Assembly: GCA_013400975.1 (NCBI GenBank)
Contig: WBMZ01000175.1
Location: 385,501-449,500, forward strand
Direction: 5' to 3'
DNA: 64,000 nucleotides
DNA from: Atrichornis clamosus
Lineage: Eukaryota; Chordata; Aves; Passeriformes; Menuridae
In this document: piece by piece, positions 23,821-34,560 of the stretch
How the letters are laid out: each line of letters starts with the position of its first letter
Position numbering within the stretch: position 1 is the stretch's first letter
The notes under the pieces: model-generated
What the model saw: only the letters and a program-made list of their open reading frames with translations
Told to the model about the DNA's origin: nothing
Database searches by the model: none
Translations under genes and position numbers: made by a program

Positions 23821-23909
23821 ATGAAATACATGGAATAACAAGGTCTAATGACACAGAGTGGTAGGATCATAGAATCATGAATTACATGGAATAACAAGGT
23901 CTAATGACA
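23821..23909. repeat. 33-bp direct repeat at 56-bp offset, with a 23-bp insert
   Basis: Positions 23821-23853 and 23877-23909 are identical except for one base (ATGAAATACATGG against ATGAATTACATGG, then 20 more identical bases). The 23 bases between (23854-23876) include GGTAGGATCATAGAATC, vocabulary of a CR1 tail. After the second copy, AGTAGGAT echoes the start of the insert. Two readings are possible: a recent tandem duplication of about 56 bp, or a tail-only retroposition flanked by target duplication. The near identity indicates that the event is young compared with its surroundings. Confidence 0.9.
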
Positions 23910-26834
23910 GACTAGTAGGATGTCTTATTTCTTTTCCTTTGTTGCATTAACAGACGTTCTTCACGTCCAAGTTTGTGGAGCACAGAGGTAAGCAATCAGC
24001 CAAGCAACATCTTGAGCTTTCCAGCGTATAAAATGAAACACAGTGTCATAGAAACATGGATTTGAACCAAAGCCCCACTGGGGCCAGAAATGCTCAGCAA
24101 CTCCTGCAGGTCTCTGCAAACCCAGGCCCAGGAGGAGCACAGAGGATCTGCTGTTTCAAGACAACTGGCCCACATTAGCCGTTCATGGATTCAGACCATT
24201 GCCCAGAAAAACAGCCACTGTGCATTTACACAGCCTTTCATCATTTCCCGTTTTGTATTTGATCACCTTATGCAGTGCGTCAGGAGAATTTCAGTGGATT
24301 CCTCCATCAGCAGAACACCGAGGTGTTGAGTACCGACCTCTGTGAGTGCTGCAAGTGAGGATTTAGCTTCTCTAAGATCAACTCCCTCTTCTTCCCGTGT
24401 CTTTGTTTCACAGAGAGCATTCTAAGGGCTCAGGGGGAAGCAAACAGCAGACAAGGGCTGCGTGGTTTCCTCACTGTCTCCACCCCATCACGTGTTTGCA
24501 GGCAGCACAGTGTGATGGGGCACAAGGGACCTGATGTCACCCGGCTTTGTCCCTCTCCTGAAACCCCATCTCAAAAAGGTGCAAAGGGCTGCCCTGGACC
24601 CACACATCCTAACAGCTCTTGCTGAAACCAAATAAAACAGGGGGAAGAGTAAACTTTAAAGCAAAGGTTGGCTGCTATGGTGAATTTCCAAACACTCTGT
24701 GAGTCACTTGGAAGAAGTTTCTACACACTTGTGTCTTCCAGCTCAAATAAAGTAATTAAATTAACTACTGACTGGAAAAAGCTTTATTATTGCAATAGCT
24801 GGGGCTGCAGATGAATCATGTTGCTATTACACAGCACAGGTGGTTTATCACAGAAGTCATCCAATTGCCTTTTAGGACAGGTGGCATTTACTAAGAGAAA
24901 AAATACTCTTTTTAATGTTTAAGCAGAAAATGCAATCCCAAATATTGCCCATTCTCAAAAAAATACATTGAGAAGGTAACTTTTAAAGGGGAGAGAGATT
25001 GTAAAGCTGTTCTGACACTAGTGACTAAGAATTTAAATCTGTATTGCTTTACAGAAAGAGATGAAAAACCCAGCAGCCCATAACCAGTACCTTCTGCAGA
25101 CGGAATTAGTGTTGTTCACAGGGAGATTTTCCTTGAACACAAGTGAAGAATGGGCCCATGTATGATCAGAGCTGTGGCCATACCACTGTCACAGAATATG
25201 CCATAATAAAGGAGAAAAAAAAAATAAAGGCAACATGCAAAACTATGCATTTTATCAAATATTTCTGGGGAAGGTTCTGAAACAGGCTCTGCTTCCATGT
25301 CATCAGCAAAAGCAGTAGAATTTTCTAAGTGACTCAGCAACTAGCACGCTAAAATCTTTTGTTATTCTGGTCAAATTAACCCAAAAGAAATTGTTGAGCA
25401 GTGAGTACTTTTTAAAACGTGGTTAAGACATCAGAATGCTTCTCTCACTTGCCTTTAACAGAGAAGGGCTACTCCATCCAGTTTTGCAAAGGGCCAGATG
25501 GGACAGTCCCTACAGAGGAAAGGATTTTTGTGAGTAGCTGAACTGAACCTGGGCCTAGCCAAGTGAGCCTCAATCGGTGTGAATGAGGGCTAACAAAAGC
25601 TGTGGTAGGTCAGATACGGGGTTTCTTTTTTTCTTCTTGCTTCACCAAAAAAGCCACAGGAGAAAAGACAGCCCTGGATGTTCTGATCTCCCACCCGTGT
25701 TTTCTCTCATATCATGGTAGTTATGACTGTTCTTTTTTTTCCTGCAGAGAACTTGGATTATGAAACCAGAGCGAGAACAAGTCATGTACAAAGAAGTTCC
25801 TTAAAAAGGCAAAAATTAACCACCCTTGGAGAAACAATAAGAGAGGAATGTGAATAACACAGCATTTCCCGTGGCTTGTATACTTATCTCATACCACAAC
25901 GATCAAGTGGCTTACTTGTCTCTACCCGTTACAAAAGGGATTCTTTGCATTTCCACGTGGTTCTGCTGTACAACCAACCACACAATTTTACTACTTTGTC
26001 TTAGCTATTTTGGTGCTTAGATACTCAAATCCTTTCCCCTTCCCCCCCACTAAGTAAATTTTCCAGGCTAAAGTTCAAAGTAAATTCCAATGTGATTATA
26101 TAAACACATGCATACTGTAGATTGACATCATACAATGCTATTCTTTGTTGCTGGATATTTTTTTCTTTTTAGTTTGCAACAACTTCGGTATGCCTGGCTT
26201 GCTTCCCTAAAATAGTAGCTTATTACACCCTACTGAATAAGATAACACTGTATGTAATCCTCTAGCAGTTTGGTTTTCACAGGGAGAAAAAGCTCATGAT
26301 TTAATTCATAAAAATAGACTTACAAAGGAAAAATAAAAGTAACAGACCTTATGAATCTCCCTGTTTATTAACGCATGTGAGTACTGGAGTGGAGAGAAAG
26401 CAGGTTTATATGTTTCAGTCCATCATGACTGTGAAATTGAACTGTAAATGGTACCTAGTGCAGCCAAGTGAGACAGACACCATGCCGGGAGTTAATGGAA
26501 ATGTGGAGAGCTTTTCTTTTTAACAAAGTACTTGAGCAATTATTCCAGCACACCCACAGAGAAATGAGATAAAGTTAGGCTGTGTATTACAAAGGCTGTT
26601 AACTGCAAAATAAATTTACTGACAGCCACCGGGAACCTTTCATTCCTTGTTCCTTTTTCTGCACCTATTAGCTAAAACTGACAAGCAGTGTTGGTGGGGA
26701 TAAACAGCCAGCGAGTTGTGGGGTGGGAGGTTTGTGGTGTGCAAATGTGCTGGGTCGTCACATCACCTGGACCAGAGGTGGGGCTTGGAGAGCCAGCCAG
26801 TTCTGCCACTGCAGTAACACAGGCACCCAGCGCT
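23910..26834. other. non-coding stretch, nothing recognised
   Basis: Mixed composition, with a somewhat GC-rich patch at 24430-24610 and AT-rich DNA at 24770-25070 and 25960-26350. A short poly(A) tract lies at about 25208-25220. Open frames are all under 80 codons. No repeat family was identified. Confidence 0.5.
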
Positions 26835-26860
26835 CCTGACAGCCCTGCTTGGCTGTCAGG
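26835..26860. repeat. perfect 10-bp-stem hairpin
   Basis: CCTGACAGCC (26835-26844) and GGCTGTCAGG (26851-26860) are exact reverse complements around the loop CTGCTT. A further T-G wobble pair is possible outside. The stem is too short for a microRNA precursor, and no T-run follows that would suggest a Pol III terminator. The hairpin is real as sequence and of unknown function. Confidence 0.85.
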
Positions 26861-29800
26861 GCTTTGTACCGACCTTAACCTCTCACTGCAGTGGTAAAAA
26901 CACATCAGAGCTTCTTCCTGGACTCACCTTTCCCACCACTCCCCTGGCTGTCTGTGGCACCAAGGAGTTGAAGGTCATGTTTGAGGCTTAGCCTGTTTCA
27001 GCACAGCACTGAACTCCAGGGGCAAACAGCATGAAGGGCAAGTCCTCCTTGCCCTCTAAAACCTCTCCCTGTCCAATTGCTTAACAAAGATCCCCTCCTG
27101 CAGCCCCAGCTGCTCCCCAGCAGCAGAGCAGCCACACCAGCGTGTCCAATGGCAAATATTGATCTCCTGGGGCACAGCTGACCCCCTGTGCACAGTCAGG
27201 CAGAAAGCCCTGCCCAGCTGTGTGCAGCCCCTCTCCCCGCATCCAAAGGGGAGCGTTGCTGGATGAACGGTGCAGGTGAAAACACAACCACACTTTCAGT
27301 CAAGAACCTGAAAAGAGCTTTGCTTCCTTAGCCATAAAATCTCAAGCAGACACCGAAAAAGGCTGCTGGTATAGAAAGTATTCATCATTGATCAGAATGG
27401 TTTTCTATAGATTTTCCATTTAAGGGAAAAATCCTTACCTCTCAGAAGGGCATTAGAAAGCACCTCTGATATGTTATGGATTACATACCAGAGGAGACCT
27501 GACCCAGCATTTCATGAGAAGCCCACTAGAGAAGCAAATACAGGAACAATGTTAAAATGTTTTTGAAACAGCAAGAAATTTCAACATCAATTGCAGCTTC
27601 TGCTTTACAAAGTCCTTTATTTGTTAGCAAGGATCCTGCTTAGGCCTCTCTGATATATCTTGTTGTGATAGCAGCACATTATTTTTTTTTAATCTTGCTA
27701 TGTTGAGAGCACCTCAAATGCAAACCTGCATCAAACACAGTACATCAACCCAAAGTCAAGCTGTGTTTTATGTAATACCCATGACATCTCTTACTCGTAT
27801 GGCAATACAAGCTAGTTCCTATTTGCATTTCCAGTGCAGATAAAGTGAGAGCTATTTACTCACAACTCTTCCCTTGCTGTTCCTGGTCTCTGTGCTGGAG
27901 CATCACTCTTTTAGCAGGTGCCCTGACTTTGCTAACTCACTCTTCTGCAGCTCATTGTCATGGTTTGTTGCTATCAGCCTCAGATACACAACCTCTGAAA
28001 GCACCCCTCCCTTCTTTCAGGGAGGTATGATTTGAGGATCTGTATCTTTTGGCCTCACAGCTATTATTTCTGGCTGTCAGGCAGACAACAGAAACTGAAA
28101 ACAAAACAACCAATGCTCTCCTCTCTAGCAGACCTGCCACTGTCACTTTTTCCTGACTTTATTCGACATAACCAAAATTTATTTTGTTTTCCCTACTCAT
28201 GTGTCCTATGTAAGCATCCTACACAGCCCTAGACCAGCTGCATTACTAACAAACACATTCTCCATCCCTTCCATAGCCCTAATCCCATCCCCAGTAAATA
28301 AGAGCCTGTTACCTCCAGGAACTGCTCTGCTTTCAGCCCTCCTGAGCTGCACACCGGCAAAGCTGCTCTTACAAAGATCCTCCCTGCTGAGGAAGGACAC
28401 TATTTTGCAACAACACGTAGACATGAAGCCAACCTGGACCCTGGGGAAGTCACTGCTTCGTCCTGCCCAGAGCTGCTAATGCACATGGACCAGCTCCTCT
28501 CTGCCTTGCGGCATTTCCATTTCCTTGCACGTCTGTCAGGTTCTTTCCATGTTGCTTTTCCTTTGCTGTGCAGTGTAGCAAGATGTCAGATTTCTTTTTT
28601 TTTTTTTGCTCTATGTGTGCTCTAGATCTAACACTATGCTTAAGATGCTATCAAGTAGCCAAATGTGACACGATTTCAAGGTTGGCCTCAAGGTGGTTAA
28701 CTCTGAGAGTCAGCCTTTCAATCACCATCAGATACCGATCAAACAGAAATAGATGAGGGCTGACAGCAGGCTGGCATTATTATACTGTCTATTTCCAGCT
28801 GGTTTAGTTCAGGATGCTTTTATCAAGTGAGTCTCCAGCTCACCTCACTAGTATGCAAGACAGGCAGGAGGGGAAATGTTTGTACAAAAATGGAATAGTC
28901 TGCGATTTATAGCTGAAGGAAAACTAAGACAATGGTTTCCCCTGATTCACAAGATGCAATTGTGCCTCGAGCATCACCATAAGACAAAGCAAGTCCCAAA
29001 GATAAAATCAATCTGGGGGAGGAGAGGGGACCCACAGCTGCAAAGTTATAATTTCAAGACGCAGCTTTTCTCCCTCTCCTTGAATAAACATTACGTCAAA
29101 ATTGTCGTAAACCCGCAGCTACCCAAAAGGCATTCGTGTCCTCATGCACTGCACAAAGTTCACTAATGACTTCAAAGGAACAGAAAGATACTGAGAATTT
29201 TTACCTTCAGTTTGCCATACTGATAGAGATCAGGGAGATTTGTAGACTTTGATCATCCCTTGTTTAATTAAAGTCAGATGGAGCCCAATTGAACCCTGAG
29301 GTTTCAGCTCCAACAAGGAACCCTGTGGCCCAGCAGAGTTTTCACCAGTCTTTCGTCTCCTCTAGTCAAAGTTTCTTATCCTGACCCAGCTGATTTCAAA
29401 CTGTCCTGATCAGATCCTGGTGAAGAACTGCCTTTTTATTTGTCATGGGGACCTCCTGTGATTATCACACAGGCATCTCTGGCAAAGGAACTACACTGCT
29501 GTTTACCATTCTAGCCTCAAAATACATTTTTTTAAAAAAGACTTTGACTGGTCTGCAATCCAGTGAGTTCCACAGCCAGAGCCCTTAAAATACAAGGACA
29601 TATCTTGAATCAAGGTTTAATATAGGTTCCAACCTTTTCCTGGCATTGTTAAGTTTTGCACCTGTGAGGAGTTAAAATGGTGATTACGAGTGTAGCTGAC
29701 CTAAGGATAAATGAGAAGTTTTAGCTTACCTTTAAATATTTGGGCTCAGTTTTCATAAATTGATTGTTTCACCCGAACATGTTCTTGACAAATCTAATAG

Positions 29801-30639
29801 CGCCTCTTCTCCAAAGTGTTGTCTCCCTCTGCAATCTTATGTCTTGCTTGTTTGTCTCACTTTCACCAGAGATAAATGTCCGTGTCACAAGGCAGAACTG
29901 TTGTAGCCCCCAAAGCACAACACCTGATTACAGAGCAATATTTACTTGAGAAGAAACCACAGCAACCCATAAGTTCCATGCAAAGCCCTGTGCCCACAAA
30001 AACCTCTACAGAAATTGGCCTGTTTGCTCCGGCTGCTTATGAAAAGCCCCACTAATTCAGGGGGGCCTTCTCATGCTAAGTTCCTCCTGGGCACAAAAAA
30101 ACCCCTACATCTCATACGCAGTCCCTCATTTTTTAGTGGAGGAGCACAACCCTACTGCTGTGGCTGCCAAACCCCACTAAATGTCATGGCTGTGGCTACC
30201 TGTGGCTGACAGCCTGTTCCTGTGATCCAGACTGATTCCCCTTCCCACCTGAGACCAGGATAACGTGGTCCCAGCAGGCTCACAACAGCTTGCAAGGGTG
30301 AGAGGGAGCTGAGGTGGGAAGGACCCTTGCACTGCAGGAGTGGCAAGCCAAACAACATGCAGGTACCTCAGGATCTCACATCCTCCAGTTAATTATGAGG
30401 GAATATAGGAGCACCTTAGCAGTGACTACATACCGAGGAGTCACGGCTCCTGTTGAAGGTGCCAAAATTACCTGTCGGAAGTTAGAGGCTCTGCAGATCA
30501 CATCTCTAGTAGGGGTAGGTGTAAGTGCTGTCCTAAGTAGTGGGCTTTGGACCTAAATTCAGCAATGATCTGACAACGAGCCCCTTTTTCCAGGGGCAGG
30601 ATCTTAGAGCTTCCCCAAAGTAGATGCATCGGCAGGAGT
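26861..30639. other. non-coding stretch, nothing recognised
   Basis: GC-rich at 26940-27290, otherwise mixed. It includes a poly(T) tract at 28595-28607. No open frame reaches 100 codons and none resembles a known protein. No repeat family was recognised. Confidence 0.5.
28595..28607. repeat. poly(T) tract, 13 bp
   Basis: Thirteen uninterrupted T, preceded by TTTC. No retroposed body is recognisable on the right, so it is not called a reversed poly(A) tail. Confidence 0.9.
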
Positions 30640-31110
30640 TAAATGTCACCATCTACCTTTGGCTGATTAAGCTCTGTTTTTCTCCATCTGATACAATGGT
30701 AAGAGTGCACCGTGCTGATCAGGCACATATTTTGCACAAAATGTCACGCATGTTTATTATTAGATTAAGCTGCAGTAGGTTTAATTTTAGATCTTTTGAT
30801 TCAAGTGGTGCAATGAAGATTAAATGTTAGGCATTATTAAAGATGCAGATGTGGATATATTGAATTATAAACCTCATTAAGTGCGACGTCCTAGACAGGC
30901 TTCTGAGATAAGCTACAAAGGACTTCCTTACTTCATACCAAAGTTATTAAAATATTAGAAGGTAAATCTAATCATAAAAATATTATGATAGAATGAAACT
31001 GATACTTTAAAAGTGTTATTACAATAGGCTGTATTTCTTTCATGTATAATTACTTCCTTCTCAGTTTAGATTGCTGGATTGATATTAAAACGCAAGTATG
31101 TTTCCTCATT
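30640..31110. promoter_or_regulatory. AT-rich block, possible conserved non-coding element
   Basis: Ordered, non-repetitive AT-rich DNA with many homeodomain- and POU/SOX-like words (TTTATTATTAGATTAAGC, GGTTTAATTTTAG, AACCTCATTAAG, TATAATTAC). CpGs are sparse. It is judged a candidate conserved element from texture alone. Confidence 0.22.
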
Positions 31111-31564
31111 TGAACACACATAAAAAGAAAGTACAATGGAGCCAAATTTTGTCACTGTTTCAGTGCCCGAGCCTTGAAAAATCCTCCTCCTCAATCTCAA
31201 GCTTTTAGTTCTCATCAAGATTAAAGTTATCCACTCATGATTACGTCTTGTAGCTAAGCCATCCCCACTTGCATGGATGAGTGGTCAAGACACAGCTATT
31301 ACAAGAAATATATGACAAGATTTTGGAATGTCTGAAGTGGCTAAATTTGGAGAAGAGACCAACATGGTAGAACAGGACAGCGATTCACAAAAAAACAGAG
31401 GCACACAGGGTGGATTCTCAGATTCTTTCATCAACTCCTTTCACATCAGTCAATTGCTATAACTTTCTCTTCTGTTGTAGAAGAGTGGGGGGAACACAAT
31501 GAAATCAGAAAGGGCAAACGGAGAAAAGCGTCAAATCAATGCAACAACTTTTATTTTTTTTTTT

Positions 31565-31875
31565 AAAGTACATTATGAACTTGGAGAACTCATTGCCAAG
31601 AGATATGGAGGTTCCCTGTCGTTCCACTTCACAGGATTCCCTATTGGCATGGATAATGAGAATTTCACCCTGTCACTGGTGAGGACAAATGATCTGTAAG
31701 ATATAAAGGCAGTACTGGCCCAGACCATCAGCCAAACAGTGACTGACAGGTGGGACTTCCTGTAGGAATTTCATAATTGCACAGCCTAGCCCTTCCCTCA
31801 AGAGGGTTTTGCTCTGGCTTTTAATATCAAGACCAAGATATTGCTCTAACCCAGCAGGGCAAAAGCAGATCTTTG
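31565..31875 (+). mobile_element. ancient CR1-type LINE 3' region
   Basis: Several blocks in order follow an old amniote CR1/L3-like 3' region. CTTGGAGAACTCATTGCCAA is near 31580, against 'CTGTGGAACTCATTGCCA'. GGCATGGATAATGAGAAT is near 31646, and ATCAGCCAAACAGTGACTGACAG near 31728. TTCATAATTGCAC near 31770 matches the 'CCATAATTGC' block. GACCAAGATATTGCTC, then AACCCAGCAGGGCAA near 31850, follow 'GACAGGATATTGGGCTAGA...GACCCAGTAGGGCAA'. It differs from the young avian CR1 copies elsewhere in the window. The family label is from memory, and the left limit is uncertain because of a T-run at 31553-31564. Confidence 0.65.
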
Positions 31876-34349
31876 AACCCACAGGCAGGTACAGACCATT
31901 TCAAACCACACCAGGATTTTCATAGATTTTGTCAAAAACCGCTTGAAATCCACATCAAAGTTCTGGAGGATTTCTCACCACTTCTGCTAATGGTCCTCCA
32001 ATTACAAAGCAAGGCTGAGCTATGCTCAAACTATTGCCCTATTCTTAGATGGACAGCTTCTCCCTCACAATTTAAAAGATTTAAATGTTTGTCTTAACCT
32101 GGACTACCTTTAGAAAAAGTCCATAAAATCATTCCATTCAAGAATCACATTTTCTTAACAGGGTTTTCTTCTATTTCCCCATTAAACTGTGGCAACTCTT
32201 TAACTGGACTAGATAAAACTATTCTAATACACTGAAAATACAGAGATAGCAATTCTGCTTCTCATTTGCTAAACAATTGCATTTGTAAAGTAATATAAGG
32301 ATTTAAAAGCATTTTATATAGGTGTGTTATGTCAACTGAATGAAGTGACCACAGTGGATTTGATCCATGGTAAGTTATTTGAATTTGCTTGTCTGCAGGA
32401 ATTGCTAGATCAGATAACTTGATTTGTTTCTCAGCATACAGAGCAGGTCTCTTTTCAGATAAAGGTGGGAAAGAAAATACCAATTCATTTGATTGCATTC
32501 TATTTTACATTAGATATTCCTTTTGGGATTTTTTTAAAAGCTGGCATTTATTTATATTTGGAAGCACTTGATGTCAAAAATGGCAAGAAAAGCTTGTTTT
32601 GTAAATAAATCTCTAGGAGCAGAGCTACAACAAAGATTATTGTAAAGCAGGCAATCACATTATAGTGGGTTAGTGTTTGAATATTGCAACTATTGTAAGA
32701 ATTTGAAAATAAAGCATGAAGTACCTCACTGCCACTAGGAAGGAAACTGAGGAACAAGGAAAGCAAGACTTGTAGCAGAATATAAAAATTTTTATTACAT
32801 TTTTCCAGCAGAGAGTCACAAATTCTCCTGCTTCCTTTTAGCTGCTTTTCTGTGTGACAGGCTAAATGCTTTTAAGATGAAGTTTCTCCTTTACTAAAAC
32901 CAAATTGTATTTAGCACTATTTTTTGTATTGAGCAGAATAGAACAACAGGATTTAAAGGGAAATATTAGATTACTTGTGGGGGTTTCTGAGAAACAGCAT
33001 GGCTGGATATTTTTATCTTCATTTCCTTGTCTTTTGCAATTTTAATTTGAGAAAATGCACATACTGTGAAAAGTTCAGTTAAATATTTCATTGTTAGTGC
33101 ATGGTGGAGAAAGCAAAAAACCCTATAATACTCTAAAGATAAGCTCTTCTGTATTTGTTTTGGTAGGTAATTTGTTAGTGTAAATGAAGAAAAAAAAAAT
33201 CAAGATTCCTACTGAGAGCAGACACTGAAAGAAGGCGAAAAGTAATAAAGCACCATAATGAATTCAGATGCTGCAGACAGAGTTACTAAATAAAATACAG
33301 AAATGGGGGAGTCAGGACTGTTGCCTTTTCCTCTGCTCTATAAACACAGGTCTGCAGAACTCAGATTGCTCCTGAAGCTGGAAGCAATAGCTGCTCCTAT
33401 GCCCTTGTTTTGAGTAAAACCAGCCATGACAACATGATCTCTTGCACAGCCTGTGCTTTATAGCACATGGACAACTGTAAGATGACTCACCACGCTTTTA
33501 ATTGCAGCTTTGATCATTAAATCTCTTTTGAATTACAGAAGACTCTATTTCCGCTTTCCAGTTACAAAAACCATCAGAAAAGGATTTGAGGTTTCAGGTC
33601 GGAAAGTTCAGCTTTTCTTTTAAAATCCCAGCCTCGTTCAGAGAGGATCCATAAAGTTCTGCAAACACCAAGACAAAGCTTAAAACAGATCACATCAGAC
33701 CAATCTTCTTAGCCTTAGCCCTGTGCTGGCATCCACCTCTTTATCTTGCCTGCCATTTCCAGGCCAGAACATTTTTGCTTTGGTAACCTACTAAAAGTAC
33801 TGATGCTTTCACTGTGGTTGGCCTGCTTCTGGCACTAATCACTCTTTTCACATTAATGAGATGCTGTTTATATATTTTTCAGTGAGGTTTTACAGTCACT
33901 AGCCAAGGAAGGCACCACTAGATGGCTCAAGGGACTAGTGGGCTGCTCCTGCTTCCCAGAGATCCCTAGGCAGGGCACTGGGTGGTGGCTCCCAGAAGGA
34001 TGGTCCCCCAAACCCAGCTTCCCTTGGCCGTGGAGGAGCCGTTCAGGCAGCACAGGGCAGGACTCAGCTTTGCCCTCTTGGAGCAGCCGTCCAGCAGCAA
34101 GGTCCCTGTGGCACCACACACACCGACACCCCTCCTCAAACAGAGCAGCCTCCACTCTGCTGTGCCCTAAAAGAAGCAAAAGAGCAGATTTTGCCTCATA
34201 AAAGGGCCTGTCCTGTCCTGACAGAGCCCCATTTCTGTGCAACGTGTCAGCAGTCAACAGAGAAAAAGGATGACCCCTCCCTGGCTCCGCCAGTTTGCCC
34301 AGAAATGCTCATTCTGGCTTTTTTTCCCTTGCACAGCCACACGAATCCC
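31876..34349. other. non-coding stretch, nothing recognised
   Basis: AT-rich from about 32100 to 33300, with short A-runs (for example 33189-33200). A GC-rich patch at 33900-34250 follows, where a 129-codon minus-strand frame overlaps 62- and 87-codon plus-strand frames. Neither strand reads like a known protein, and CpGs are too few for an island. Confidence 0.5.
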
Positions 34350-34560
34350 AGAGCACCTCGTCAGTGACTTTTAATTCAAGGCGATGATTAACGCAGTTGG
34401 TAGCCGTAATCACCAAATGTTTCCTTGCTGACGTAAATCCCTTCCCTGATGGAAACTCAGGACCTTGCCACAGCCCAGCTTGCGAGGACGTTTCCTCTGT
34501 GCAAGGAATGAATTAGGCATAAACATAATGGACTTTTAAGTCTCTCTGGTCATTGGCCCC
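34350..34560. promoter_or_regulatory. possible conserved non-coding element
   Basis: CTTTTAATTCAAGG, CGATGATTAACGC, GCCGTAATCACC and GCTGACGTAAATCC lie within about 90 bp. The mix combines homeodomain- and CREB/AP-1-like words with retained CpGs in non-repetitive sequence. This is a texture-based inference only. Confidence 0.2.

Noticed and set aside
33900..34250. GC-rich patch with a 129-codon minus-strand frame
   Set aside because: Few CpGs, frames open on both strands and no recognisable product.
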